From: Bedellia somnulentella
Lineage: Eukaryota > Arthropoda > Insecta > Lepidoptera > Bedelliidae
Direction: 5' to 3'
Assembly (NCBI GenBank): GCA_963576735.1
Contig: OY755191.1
Coordinates: 10,631,608-10,695,607 of the forward strand
DNA: 64,000 nucleotides
Both the position numbers and the translations under genes were made by a program. Below are positions 1 to 11,127 of this stretch, one piece after another. Every line of letters starts with the position of its first letter. The stretch's first letter is position 1. The notes beneath the pieces were generated by a model. That model had not been told where the DNA came from. It was given only the letters and a program-made list of their open reading frames with translations, and did no database searches.

Positions 1-1760
1 ATGACAAGCGGAATGCGGCGGGCGGAAACATTCCCGCCTAAAACTTTACATTCAGTCGACAAAACCTACTATGTTATTGCCAACGAATTGTGCCCCTACA
101 CTAGTGGAGTTTTATATTTCGTTTTGAAATTGTACTTTTAACGTTTTACATGTCTGAAAATGTGTGAAATTACTATATGCACGACGTCATTCATTTATGT
201 GCAGTACTGCCATTTACGCCAGAGTTACGCCAGTAATTTAGGTGACAAGCTAAGGCTAGCTGTTTCTACTAAAAACAATAATCTTAGAACTATTGTACTC
301 CCCCGGTTATGTTATGTTATGTTATGTAACAACCGAGTTGTATCTAAAATGAGTATCCGAATGGAGCAAAAAGAAGTAAAAAAATAGTTAGCCGGAAGGG
401 AATGGAACTTTTAAAACTTCATTTCAAGGATTTATCAAAGTGCTTGGTTGTCTTAATCTTTTTAAGATTGAAACAAAAATAAGTTTATGTTTTTGTTATA
501 CATAAAATCTTCCCTACAAATGGGGCATGATGGACGGAAGCCCTTTCTTTCGAATGAAAAACATAAAATATAAAGTAGTGAAAAATGTAGCAAATTTTTT
601 CCCGTGAAATAGATATTAAAATTGTACAGCAATTTACGAGATAACATCGATGTTAAACTCGTAAAGAACCTTATGAAAGATTTAGATGCTTTAGACAGTT
701 GCGCTATTATATACCCTACAAAAATTTCGAATGTATATGTATTTAAACTGACTGAGCTGAAGAGGACCACCTTATTTAACACTTTGCGCCATATTTAGTG
801 CAACTCACTTTTCCTGCGCTTTTTTGCGTCGACTTCGAAAAACAAAACCCCACTTACTACACTATTATGCGAGACAACATGGGATCTGGGACTTATTCAC
901 TGAGTCAGTGTGCAATGCTGTTGATAACTCACCCCCAACAAACCTTTATTTGCCTATTAAATATTATATTTGTATGTTTTTTCTTGTTTACTTTTGTTTT
1001 CTAGCTTTGAGAATTGAATAATGTGTTGTTTTTTTATTTATTTTTTCTCTATTTATGTTATTTTCCATGTTATGTACAGCGAATAAATGTCTCTCTTTCT
1101 TTATTTAAACTTATTCTTACCGCAAGTCCGAACTCGAACGCAAATCATCAAAACCCTGGATACCTTTTATAAAAAATGATCTTATGATATGATTAAGAAT
1201 GTAAGCTTAGTGTTTAAACAATATATAGAAGTAAAAAAAAACAGGACCATCCGGGACATAATATAAAACATAAATTTATTCGAAACTAAAAGAACAGGAC
1301 CAACCGTGACAAAACATAAGATAGGTAAAGTTATTCTAGCTGATCTCTAACGGCTTAATAGTTTTTTATTTAGCTTCTACGAAGTCATCAAAAACTTAAA
1401 TCAAGAGAGTGCCGTAAAATAATCTTCATTCACTTGCCTTCAGACCAAGATCCTTAACCCATCTCTTTCTTTCCCATCTCTTTCAATCTATCTAAGAAGA
1501 AACTTCGAACTTAACATCGAAAAATCTATAAACCATTTATAAAAGAGCATAAAGTTTTTAATGGACATTTTAACTTGACTTATAGCTAAAAGCTTCCGTT
1601 GCTCATAGACTACCCGATGAATTACGATAGTTGGAAAAATATCTATTTTATGATGTGGAAATCCCAATTTTTAAAAAGCCTTCGCAGTTACATGTGCTTT
1701 ATCGGTTTTAAATAAAAGTTATAGCGCGCTCGGATCGGTAAGACAATGATGTATATTTAA
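1..1760. other. AT-rich non-coding stretch
   Basis: No coding exon or complete element was recognised. The open frames here are short and AT-driven. A run of four GTTAT-type repeats lies near 305-328 and resembles the tail of the family B SINE, but no SINE body is attached. Around 1020-1107 a T-rich segment carries AATAAA followed by a CTTT-rich run, the layout of a non-LTR element 3' end or a polyadenylation region. Identity of that segment is uncertain. Confidence 0.5.
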
Positions 1761-1996
1761 AACATAGCATTCCCCCATTTCTTCCGGTGGGTGTACGCAA
1801 GAGGCGACTAACGGTATTGGGGCTTTCAAGCGACTTTTGGGCGATGCGGTTGGAGACCCATCACCAACAAGCTTTATTTAACCATCTTTTCCCCATTTAA
1901 CTTTCCAAAAGTGGCTGAGGAATTTTTAATACCTTAGCTCTGGCTACCCCATCTAGGGATTTATAGCCGTGAGTATATGTATGTATGTATGTATGT
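1761..1996 (+). mobile_element. Family A SINE-like element, alpha type
   Basis: Family A reads, in sense, from GTGTAGTGYCGGCTTAGAAT through a middle block (GGGCGATGCGGTTGGAGACC) to the 3' module CTCTGGCTACCCC, a GGGA hairpin arm, AGCCGTGAG and a TATG tail. This copy lacks about 20 bases of the 5' end and keeps the complete tail (TATGTATG repeats). It carries the alpha middle sequence CTTCCGGTGGGTGTAC. It has no protein-coding potential and most likely moved by retrotransposition using another element's enzyme. Confidence 0.85.
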
Positions 1997-2320
1997 TATA
2001 TGAATGATATACTTAAACGTATGCCAGAAGGGGTATATATAAATAAAAAAAAGTATCTGAATGAAAATTAAATAAATTAACGTACGGTATAACATATACC
2101 AAAAAGCTACGTTCAAAAACGCTGTGTCGTTTTTTTTGGTCATGACATGACTAATATATTTTCAAAATTTGTTTATTTTTGGTTCAGATTAAACTTATTG
2201 TGTTCTTATTTTATTCCGTCAGTTCTTGTTGAATTGTAATTCTTTAAAGTTTTATATCTTACTAACTTTTGATTGATACAACATATGAAAAAGAAAGTTT
2301 AAAAGCACGTGAGTATCAGT
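1997..2320. other. AT-rich spacer
   Basis: Nothing recognisable between two family A copies. Only short AT-rich frames are seen. Confidence 0.5.
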
Positions 2321-2330
2321 ATTTTTTAAT

Positions 2331-2576
2331 ACATACATACATATACTCACGGCTATAAATCCCTAAAAGGGGTAGCCAGAGCTGAGAAATTAGAAATTCC
2401 TCAGCCACTTCTGGAAGTTGAGTGGGGAAAAGATGGTAGAATCATGGTTGTTGGTGATGGGTCTCCAACCGTATCGCTCAAAAATCCCTTAAAAAGCCCC
2501 AATACCGTTAGTCGCCTCTTACGTACACCCACCGGAAGAAATAGGGTAGTGCTATTCTAAGCCGACACTACACAGC
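2331..2576 (-). mobile_element. Family A element, alpha type, full length
   Basis: Complete copy in minus orientation, with CATACATA tail at the left and the 5' end GCTGTGTAGTGTCGGC at the right. Flanks carry a near-perfect direct repeat (A, six or seven T, AAT) at 2321-2330 and 2577-2587, a target-site duplication. The central AGGAATT/AATTTCT hairpin is intact apart from G-U pairs. Confidence 0.9.
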
Positions 2577-2587
2577 ATTTTTTTAAT

Positions 2588-3030
2588 GTGAGTTTTTTGT
2601 TAGACTCATAATCATTCTACAAGAACAAACAATATTTACTTGACTCGAAGTCTCCATCGAACTCAGCATACATCAGATCAAAGTTAAATCAGATTCACAA
2701 ATACAAAATTTGTCAGCGGCACGTTTCCTCTCATTGGGGAATTTTAAACTTTACCCCGACTTATCCCCTTTTAAAGTTGCAGACCGAGACGTCATATTGA
2801 ATTTTCATTTTCCTTTTAAGTTTTGTATACTTTAAGAGCAATACTATGTTTCGAATCGTTTTATTTCAAGATGGTTTTCAGGGAAAGAATATTATTCTTG
2901 TTATTGTTTCAAAAATTCACTGTTCATTGATTATATACGAGTATTAGGTTCAAAGAAGTTTTACACACGTCTTCTTCATAGGATAAAAACACAGGGGTTA
3001 ATCATATTTCGAGGGTGTATTTACACCCTT
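2588..3030. other. Non-coding spacer
   Basis: No exon, RNA gene or repeat was recognised between two family A copies. Confidence 0.5.
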
Positions 3031-3226
3031 ACATATATACATACATATACTCACTGCTATAAATCCTTAGAAGGGGTAGCCAGAGCTAAGGAATTAAAAA
3101 TCCCTCAGCCAGTTTTAAAAAATTGAGTGGGAAAAAGATGGTAAAGTAAAGGTTGTTCGTGATGGGTCTCCAACCGCAACGCCCAAAAATCCCTTAAAAG
3201 CCCCAATACCGTTAGTCTCCTTTTAC
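3031..3226 (-). mobile_element. Family A element, 5'-truncated
   Basis: Minus-oriented alpha-type copy with its TATG tail at 3031. Homology stops near 3226, in the GGCGACTAACGG region, so about 50 bases of the 5' end are missing. 5' truncation with an intact tail is the usual product of target-primed reverse transcription. Confidence 0.8.
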
Positions 3227-3417
3227 ATTTCCATTTGATAGAGAACATAATAAGTCATTCCAGCCGAGGTGCACTCTGAGAAAGGCCTTTAACAAACCGC
3301 ACGTTTAGGCGTTTTTTTATGTTCATCAAATCAATTACTTGGTGCAATGCTTTTTTTTATACATAAATGCAAAATATACTGAAGTTACCTTATCAGTGTC
3401 ATTTCCTCATATCTCAC

Positions 3418-3590
3418 CTTATAGCCATACTCTTGGACTTCAAGTGATGCCACCGCTGGTTCATCTCGTCGAGCCGGCGCTGCAGCATGACCGCGTCCTC
3501 CTGCGACGACAGCGAGCCGAGCAGCCGCCGCCCGGTGCCGGTGAGCGACGCGTACACATCGCGGTGGGTCTCGATCTCGGATTGGAGGTC
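3418..3590 (-). CDS. Dys: Dystrophin exon (part of a late rod-domain spectrin repeat)
   Basis: This 173-nt exon on the minus strand encodes 57 residues plus two bases. It begins DLQSEIETHRDVYASL, continues through LGSLSSQEDAVMLQRRL and DEMNQRWHHL, and ends KSKSMAI. The pattern (EIE-H-D-Y, LLQRRLD-MN-W) matches the spectrin repeat near the end of the dystrophin rod domain, upstream of the WW and cysteine-rich regions. Dystrophin links actin to the dystroglycan complex at the muscle and neuronal membrane. The acceptor ends TTGTCCTCAG with a CTAAC branch-like motif about 20 nt upstream. The donor is AAG|GTGAGA. The incoming phase is 0 and the outgoing phase is 2. GC content is much higher than in the flanks. 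Only this exon is visible, so the rest of the gene lies to the left and in upstream exons. The assignment rests on remembered family patterns, not a search. Confidence 0.85.
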
Positions 3591-3663
3591 CTGAGGACAA
3601 GAATCAGGGTTAGTTTGAGTAAGAAACTTTGGTTGGATGTTGTGGGTATGAGAGGGTTAGATT

Positions 3664-4038
3664 AACATAACATAACATAAACGTTCACGCCGAATATCCC
3701 TCAAGGGGTTGGCAGAGGTACTAATACTTCTGAACATCACGTGACTTTGTCACCTGGTGTTCAGAGTACCCACGTTTTGCATGGACAGTGTACTCACGTG
3801 ATAGGGGGCAGGCCTATCGCCGTTTTGTACGAATACACTGTTACATGACTAAGTACAACTCAGCCATGTGGGTTTCCTCACGATGTTTTCCCTCACCGTT
3901 AACAACCATGATAAATTAACCACACATATGTCATTAGAAAAGACAAATTGGTGTAAGCCCGACCCAGGATTTGAACACTAGTCGTTTGCACGATAAGTGA
4001 GTGTTCTACCCACTGGGCTATCACGGTTGTCTGGTTCC
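3664..4038 (-). mobile_element. Family B tRNA-derived SINE, full length
   Basis: In sense (minus strand) it starts with a tRNA-like head. The A box is TAGCCCAGTGGG and the B box is TGTTCAAATCC. A long body follows, then the 3' module CTCTGCCAACCCC/GGGGATATTCGGCGTGA and a (TTATG)n tail. The repeat GGTTAGATT at 3655-3663 and 4039-4047 is a 9-bp target-site duplication. The copy lies about 70 bp from the Dys exon, in its upstream intron. Confidence 0.92.
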
Positions 4039-4047
4039 GGTTAGATT

Positions 4048-4411
4048 CAGTAAATTTAATATGAAAATAAGCGTTATTGTGGTTGGTAGAAAGTTGTTAC
4101 TTTTTGTATAACAACAATACATTTAACACATTTTTAATTAAGCTAATAAATGGTTTAAAAACGAGCAATAGAAATTTGTGTTTATTAAAATGTATGTTTC
4201 CATCTCAACGCAGAAATGTTCGTTATACATATTACCTAACCTACCATACCCAATTTTATGGTATAGTGTTTTCATGTAAAACCAGCCTTTAAGATACAAA
4301 GCATATGGTCTTGGATTACTATTGCTTTTCTTTCCTATATATATAAATAGTCCTCAATACTCGAACTCAGCTACCTGTTTTGAAATCGCAGCTGTGAGTA
4401 TATTCATTAAA
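4048..4411. other. Non-coding spacer
   Basis: AT-rich DNA with no recognised feature between a family B SINE and the 717-bp tandem array. Confidence 0.5.
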
Positions 4412-4692
4412 CATCATTTAAAACCAGATAAAAACAACAAAACCAAAGCAAATACAGCAATGATAACTACGATTATTTATTACCAAAACTCCATACGAGC
4501 GTTTCAAAAACGTGAAACTACATTCGCAATTTTTCAAGCGCCCTGTCATATGTTGTCGAGCTATGGAGAACGGGGTTTCATTTGTAACTAGACTTTCGGG
4601 GTGCAGTTATAAATTGGACACTCATAATATTTGTTGGTACCAGCTATGGATTCAGTGCTTGCTGGTTGTAAAAATCGTTTGAATTAGGTAAG

Positions 4693-4796
4693 TAGGATGA
4701 GGAATAAAAGGCCATGCATGAAAATATTGATGAATGTAAATGAAGCTTGAATTGGTTTGTAAGGATCGCACAAAATAGAAATCGTAAGTAATAATA
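4693..4796 (+). mobile_element. Family C LINE 3' remnant
   Basis: Diverged copy of the LINE C-terminal coding end (motif GGAATAAAAGG..ATGAAAATATTGATG..GAAGCT). It breaks off before the 3' hairpin. It is part of the 717-bp tandem unit and is repeated at 5410-5513. Confidence 0.6.
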
Positions 4797-4814
4797 TCAT
4801 AGACCCATTAGTGT

Positions 4815-5059
4815 ACATACATACATATACTTACGGCTATAAATCCCTAAAAGGGGTAGCCAGAGCTGAAGAATTAGAGGATCCTCAGCCACTTTTGGAA
4901 GTTGAGTGGGGAAAAGATATTGAAATAAAGGTTGTTGGTGATGGATCTCCAACCGCATCGCCCAAAATCCCTTAATAAGTCCCAGTACCCTCAGTCGCCT
5001 CATACGTACACCCACAGGAAGAATTGGGGTAGTGCTATTCTAGGCTGACACTACACGGC
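4815..5059 (-). mobile_element. Family A element, first tandem copy
   Basis: Near full-length minus-oriented copy ending GCCGTGTAGTGTCAGCC in sense. Alpha-like middle block (GTACACCCACAGGAAG on the plus strand). It lies inside the 717-bp tandem unit, so it was duplicated with its surroundings rather than inserted twice. Confidence 0.88.
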
Positions 5060-5409
5060 ATAGTATAATATTTAGTATTTAAAAGGTTTCCACCCAACCA
5101 TTGCCTTAAAGCTGCGAAAAAATTTAAACATCAATCAAAACCAGATAAAAATAACAAAACCCAAGCAAATACAGCAATGATAACTACGATTATTTATTAC
5201 CAAAACTCCATACGAGCGTTTCAAAAACGTGAAACTACATTCGCAATTTTTCAAGCGCCCTGTCATATGTTGTCGAGCTATGGAGAACGGGGTTTCATTT
5301 GTAACTAGACTTTCGGGGTGCAGTTATAAATTGGACACTCATAATATTTGTTGGTACCAGCTATGGATTCAGTGCTTGCTGGTTGTAAAAATCGTTTGAA
5401 TTAGGTAAG

Positions 5410-5513
5410 TAGGATGAGGAATAAAAGGCCATGCATGAAAATATTGATGAATGTAAATGAAGCTTGAATTGGTTTGTAAGGATCGCACAAAATAGAAATC
5501 GTAAGTAATAATA
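5410..5513 (+). mobile_element. Family C LINE 3' remnant, second tandem copy
   Basis: Same remnant as at 4693-4796, shifted by 717 bases as part of the tandem duplication. Confidence 0.6.
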
Positions 5514-5531
5514 TCATAGACCCATTAGTGT

Positions 5532-5776
5532 ACATACATACATATACTTACGGCTATAAATCCCTAAAAGGGGTAGCCAGAGCTGAAGAATTAGAGGATC
5601 CTCAGCCACTTTTGGAAGTTGAGTGGGGAAAAGATATTGAAATAAAGGTTGTTGGTGATGGATCTCCAACCGCATCGCCCAAAATCCCTTAATAAGTCCC
5701 AGTACCCTCAGTCGCCTCATACGTACACCCACAGGAAGAATTGGGGTAGTGCTATTCTAGGCTGACACTACACGGC
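5532..5776 (-). mobile_element. Family A element, second tandem copy
   Basis: Same element as at 4815-5059, shifted by 717 bases with its flanks. Confidence 0.88.
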
Positions 5777-6126
5777 ATAGTATAATATTTAGTATTTAAA
5801 AGGTTTCCACCCAACCATTGCCTTAAAGCTGCGAAAAAATTTAAACATCAATCAAAACCAGATAAAAATAACAAAACCCAAGCAAATACAGCAATGATAA
5901 CTACGATTATTTATTACCAAAACTCCATACGAGCGTTTCAAAAACGTGAAACTACATTCGCAATTTTTCAAGCGCCCTGTCATATGTTGTCGAGCTATGG
6001 AGAACGGGGTTTCATTTGTAACTAGACTTTCGGGGTACAGTTATAAATTGGACACTCATAATATTTGTTGGTACCAGCTATGGATTCAGGATTTGCTGGT
6101 TATAAAAATATTTAAATTTTGAAAAA

Positions 6127-6258
6127 TAGGATGAGTAATGCAAGGGCATGTAAGAAAATATTATTGAATGTAAATGAAGGTAAAGGTTTGCAAAGATTGC
6201 TCAAAATAGGGATCGTTAGTCATTGCCTATCCCAATGGGAACTCACGGTGTGAGTATA
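6127..6258 (+). mobile_element. Family C LINE 3' end, diverged
   Basis: The copy runs through the coding end to the module CCTATCCCAATGGGAACTC and GGTGTGAGTATA. It sits at the right edge of the third tandem copy and is more complete than the two remnants to its left. Confidence 0.65.
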
Positions 6259-6287
6259 ACTATATTTAAATTAAAATGAAATAAAAT

Positions 6288-6496
6288 GCTGTGTAGTGCC
6301 GGCTTAGATAGCACTACCACATTTCTTCCGGTGGGTGTACGTAAGAGGCGACTAACGGTATTGGGGCTTTTAAGGGATTTTTGGGCGATGCGGTTAGAGA
6401 CCCATCACCAAGCACCTTTATTTCACCATCTATTCCCCACGCACCTTCCAAAAGTGGCTGAGGAATTTCTAATTCCTTAGCTCTGGCTACCCCTTT
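6288..6496 (+). mobile_element. Family A element, alpha type, 3' end missing
   Basis: Starts with the family 5' end GCTGTGTAGTGCCGGC and is well conserved to CTCTGGCTACCCCTT. The GGGA arm, GCCGTGAG and TATG tail are absent. Loss of the 3' end is not expected from the insertion mechanism and suggests a later deletion. Confidence 0.85.
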
Positions 6497-8617
6497 CTTA
6501 TGTTATAGTTAAGCTTAAATGTAAAAAGCATAAGTTGTAAAAGTGTATACTTGCGATTAATGGTTATTAACTGAGATCTATTTTTTTGAGGTCGATAATA
6601 AATTATTGAGTTCATATAGTATTTTTATTAGTAGAAATACTGAGTCTCACTCAAAACGATTTTACACAGTTCATTTCAAGAAAAGCGGGGGGCGTTTCTT
6701 TTTCAGATAAAATTATTATACTAAGTTAGAAACACCGACGAGTATTTATGAGAAGAAACATTAAATACACAAAATCACTATTTATAAAGCAATGTACTCA
6801 AGAATTCGGTATGCAAAGTTTTACTAAAGTGATGCTGATTACAAAACCATTTCGAGATATTATGGTTATAAACAATATTTTCTTGAAATTATATTAATTG
6901 AAGCTAAGATGACTGTTATTTTATCAAAAAACTGTAACAGTGTTTGACCTTCAATGTAGTTTCAAAGACAAACGGTTTTGCAGTTTATTAATAAAATATC
7001 GAAAATCATAGGTTTGTTTAGTATAATATCGTAATAATTTCATTTGACATCACAAATTCGTGATATGTTTTGCAATCAGCAACATTTTTATAAAACATTT
7101 CGTTTCATTTGCATGTTGCTACGTGATTTTATCGATAGATGACGTCATTAATTACACAAGTTGAACAATCTTTAAAAAATCATAACTTTGCAATTACTTA
7201 TTTTCAATGGAAAATATTCAAATTAGTCTTTTATTTTCGTGTTTACTATCGAATAAAAATATTTAATAAATACCAAAAAAAAAAATTTTCCATACCGAAT
7301 TATGTATTGAAAAAAAATATGTCCAGAATCACTAGTCCGCCTCTGTGATTGTAGAGCAACAAATGTAAGAAACACAGCTGGACTTTCAAATGTCCGTGAT
7401 TTTTCAACCCTTATCCCAACTATTCTCGTCGTCCTTACTATTAATTTGCAGATCTCTGTTATATTATATCCCATAAGTTCTTTCTGAGCTCAAGCCCAGG
7501 TTATATCTTTTCTTTTATAGTATTAAGGTAATGTTTTATGTTCTTTGACGGAAATCTAACAAATCACCCATTTAAAGTTAATAAAAATATGCAAGAAATT
7601 TTACAAAAACTCCATTTTATCATTCCATTTCAATTATTCATATTTTGCGTTGCCACATTGAACACTTTAAATAAAAAATAATTGAATTTTCGATGTTTCA
7701 TAAAGACGTAAAATAATTGCTTGTCTCATTTCATCCCCTACACACCTTAAAAAAGAATGCTAACTAAAGTTGTAGTTTTATCTAAAGAGATTCTCATGTG
7801 ATGTCGCAAAATAGCAAGAAACAACGCCTGACGTTTCTGTAAAGAAATTTTACATGGACATTGTGTTGCGTTTATCTTGTTAGCAGGCGTTTGAAGACAG
7901 AAGTTACCTCACCAAACGCACTTGTAAAGGTTGCACTATCATGGGTGCTTTTGCGCATGAGTCTGTTGGTAGATAACTTATTTATTAAAGTTTATTGTTT
8001 TAGATATTTAGTTACCATTTAACGGTTAATAGTAGTTAGTTATTTTTAAATATAATAATATATTTTTTTATTATTATTTAAGTAAATAATAAAAAACAAT
8101 ATTATAAATATTTAATTTAATAAATTTAATTTGAATTATACATGTAATACCTACAAGCTAATTAGTTCTAAGTTGGAATATTGACTATTACTTATCATAA
8201 AAATATAACATCAAATTCAATTCATTCAAATCTTGTAAAGTGTATCGCCAACCTATTTAAAGACAAACTCAAAAAGTATCTTTAGGGATAGATTACAAAA
8301 CTTTTATCCAGAAACACTGCAAAATTAAAACTGCAGATAGGACAGAATATCGTATGTTATATAAACGGATATATGTCCCCGCGACCGCATTACAGTCAAC
8401 ACCCGAAAATTTAAGCTATTTAGATGAAAAACGACACAGACGTAATTTAAGCTTTGCGGTGAGCAAACAAACGATTCATACGTCACGGCTTTATATTATA
8501 CAAATATTTTGCCTTCATTAACGCGGACACAAAGGCATTATATTTAATAGTGGAACATGCAGATTAACGAAAGGCCAGTGTGGTGAAATTATTAGTTCAC
8601 GAGCTTTTAGTTAAATC
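6497..8617. other. Non-coding stretch, nothing recognised
   Basis: About 2.1 kb of AT-rich DNA with no recognised exon or repeat. A palindromic TGACGTCA sits at 7139-7146, matching a CRE-type site, but nothing nearby shows that it is used. Frames near 7139-7474 are short and AT-rich. Confidence 0.45.
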
Positions 8618-8720
8618 TAGATAGCCTAGTGATATTAGACTCGCACCGAAAAGTTTCAAGTTTGAATCTCGGTCGAAGGAGATTAGTTTGGTCTTGTAAA
8701 ATATGTGTAAGAACCAAATA
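8618..8720 (+). mobile_element. tRNA-like SINE head fragment (third SINE type)
   Basis: GATAGCCTAGTGAT resembles a Pol III A box, and AGTTTGAATCTCGG about 35 nt later resembles a B box. The layout is that of a tRNA-derived SINE head. The body does not match family A or B, so it appears to be a different and decayed SINE. Confidence 0.45.
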
Positions 8721-9240
8721 TTTAAAGCTAATCAACCATTTTAAGAATTTTCAATGTAAAAAAATTGCTATTAAATTTAACAACTTTAATTAGAATGTTT
8801 TGTTTATGAAAGCGCGGGGAAGTTGATTAACCCGAAAGTAAATAGTAAAAAGTAAATAATCTAATACTATACTATGTTATATTTTTGGGTGAAACCTTTT
8901 AAATCCAAGACCAGCAATATATACATTAAAACTGCAGAAGCTTTTATTATATATGTCTCATTCATCACATTCCATATTAATATTACTTTTCATATTCCTT
9001 AAGTAAACTCACATTTACAAACACGACATAAAATTTAATATTCCAACCTTTTTCAAGCGGAAACTACGCGAAATATATTACCACTAAAATTTCTGAAGGT
9101 GTCTTGACTTTACTCTTTGAAATATTCAAATATAAGAAGATATCATTTACGACGCATATCTGCGAAACAGAGGCAGATATACTAACACATCTTAATTTTA
9201 CGTATCATTTTTGTCAACTGTTGTAAAGATTATCCACTTT

Positions 9241-9400
9241 ATACCTAGACAGTGTATTGACTTGATAGGACTCAAACCTTTAGCCGTTTCGTGAGAAAGT
9301 TTTTCATCGCACCACACATCAAGACGCACGGCAGTGCGTCAAGCCAAGCCAAGGCGGCGAGCGCGCACCGTATGTGTATATTACACGAACCATTTGGAGC
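9241..9400. repeat. Decayed family B piece and GC-rich repeat-like block
   Basis: 9250-9295 resembles the family B body (ACAGTGTATT..TGATAGG..AGCCGTTT). It is followed at 9300-9385 by a GC-rich block (CACGGCAGTGCGTCAAGCC..GGCGGCGAGCGCGCACC) unlike its surroundings. I have an impression that this block belongs to a common moth repeat, but cannot confirm it. Confidence 0.35.
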
Positions 9401-10697
9401 GACTTTTTACACCATCATAACTCAAAATCTAATCAACATAAACCAACCAAATTTGGCTCATTTGTTGATATCAAGGATACAAACTAGTAGCCCAATTTCC
9501 ATAAATACATAACAAAGATATAGTGTATTCCGAGTTATGAATTCGAACCTAAGCTGCAGTACATAGAGAGCATTGCTCTTCCCAAGGAGCAACTAATATA
9601 AACACTACTACTACTACTACAACAACTAGAGCAACTAATATAAGGTTAATACTTGACTGCAGTAAATTTCTACCAAAAGTACCTTTAAGTAAATATATAA
9701 ATGGCAACAGAGAGATAGATTTGTATTGACATTTCAGCAATATTTGCAATTACAACTCAACTAGGTCGAACGAATGAATTTCATTTGGATCAGGCATAAT
9801 CTAATCAAAGTTTTCTGGGAGGTGTTCTGAAAAATGTGTCCACATTTTTTTTGTATCGTTCTTAATAATAAATTTATACGAAAAATAAAAACACAGTGGC
9901 ATAAAAAGAGAAGCTATAATTTCTTTAAGTGAAAAAAAAAGTACTTTATTAGTATGCAAAAGCTGTTGTGCTGTTATTCTTCCGTCAATACAAATAGCTA
10001 TATAGAGGCCATACAGTTGGAATTAGTAAACCATACGCAGAAAGGGCGCATTATTCACATTAGAAAATGGTTAGTCTAAAAGCGCAAAATAAACTTATTA
10101 TTGAATAGGCTATTGAAGAGGACGCCAGTTTAAAATTGAAGCTTTCAAAGCTAATAGTTGCTATTAATGTATAGCACTCTTAGTTACAATATAGTCGTTT
10201 TACATGAAAATGAATTTATGTTCGCAGTTAAATTGAATTATCTTAGTAACTCCGTTGCGTTTACAAAGGGACGAATAGCCGCTTTGTTGGTCAAAGGAAT
10301 TCTATTAGGAAAAAGTTCTACATTGATATTGACTACACACGAATGCCTTGCCTCGGCATTTTTTATTCAGAATCTTGTTAAGAATTAACATGGAGATTGG
10401 AAAAAAGGTATATTTTGCCAGGTTTATTTGATTTGGAGTATTTCAAGAACCAATGCATACATGATACTCACGATCCAAGATTCTTATTGGGGTAGTTGTA
10501 AATTATAACCAATTTTGATTGTCACCAAAGCGTTTGACGAGTATCACTTGAGTAACATTCATCAAAATGTTTTTCAAATTAATTTCTCTTCATTTTACAA
10601 ATAATTTTGTTTTTACCTTCCTCCCACCGTTTTACCTTCCACATCACTGCCTGCAAGATTAGTCTGTAAGCAAAACAGCTTTAAGGTAAAGTAAACT
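9401..10697. other. Non-coding stretch
   Basis: No exon or element was recognised. A short ACT triplet run lies at 9603-9625 and a poly-A run near 9930. Other frames are AT-rich. Confidence 0.45.
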
Positions 10698-10875
10698 ACG
10701 TGTTGACGGCTTAGAATAGTACTACCGCATTGTTTCACGGGGGTATCTTGAGAGGCGCAAAAGGGTAGAGAGTTTTTAAGTGATTAATGGGCGATGTAGA
10801 TTAAGCATTTTTCGAATCCACTTCTAAAAGTTGCCGAGTTAGTGTGATTTCCATGGCCTTTAGTTCGTTTCGGTG
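10698..10875 (+). mobile_element. Family A element, strongly diverged
   Basis: Pieces of the family can be followed: GACGGCTTAGAATAGTACTAC, GAGAGGCGC, GGGCGATG, then TTCTAAAAGTTGCCGAGTTA. The tail is lost. This is an old copy. Confidence 0.6.
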
Positions 10876-10985
10876 TTCATGACTGTAAGCATACCAAATA
10901 TCAAAGTATTTATATATAGACCAAACGTAAACGTGCATGTATGAGAAGAGTGCAGATAAAATAACTACATAAAATTCTGATAATA

Positions 10986-11127
10986 GCAAAAAAAAAAAAA
11001 AGTCAAAAAGTTTATTTTTCAAAATAAAGTTAAATACTAACATTTTTTGAACGTCAAAGTTTTAAATTAATCGTTAATCCGTTGCTTCGGAAGGTGTTCG
11101 TAAAGAGAAGAAGCAACAAAGAAGCAC
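10986..11127 (+). repeat. Dispersed repeat, also at 35097-35226
   Basis: The segment from AAAGTCAAAAAGTTTATTTT to GAAGAAGCAACAAAGAA recurs at 35097-35226 in the same orientation with moderate divergence. It shares CCGTTGCTTGGGAAGG-like and GTAAAGAGAAGAAGCAAC motifs. It is an interspersed repeat of unknown class. Confidence 0.7.

Larger units (their letters stand above)
4412..6258. repeat. 717-bp tandem repeat, two full copies and a partial third
   Basis: Copies start at 4412, 5129 and 5846, each offset by exactly 717 bases. Copies one and two look essentially identical over most of their length, including an embedded family A element and a decayed family C remnant. Copy three matches well to about 6089. 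It then diverges and continues into a fuller family C tail ending near 6258, without a family A element. The near identity points to a recent tandem duplication, or to an assembly artefact. Confidence 0.9.

Noticed and set aside
1961..2143. Short AT-rich frames rich in Tyr/Ile/His (for example 1961-2143 and 54345-54581)
   Set aside because: They arise from TATG/CATA tails of the mobile elements.
3385..3600. Minus-strand 71-aa open frame rich in Arg/Ala/His over the dystrophin exon
   Set aside because: It is a shadow in another frame of the real exon. The splice-bounded frame gives the dystrophin spectrin-repeat sequence instead.
4797..5015. Identical 72-aa frames here and at 5514-5732
   Set aside because: They are translations of family A element sequence within the tandem duplication. 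Similar frames at 6286-6480, 27939-28184, 47640-47873 and 53959-54159 are also family A sequence, not genes.
7139..7146. CRE-like palindrome TGACGTCA (also near 55801)
   Set aside because: An 8-base site is expected by chance a few times in a region this size when both strands and near-variants are considered. No promoter lies nearby.
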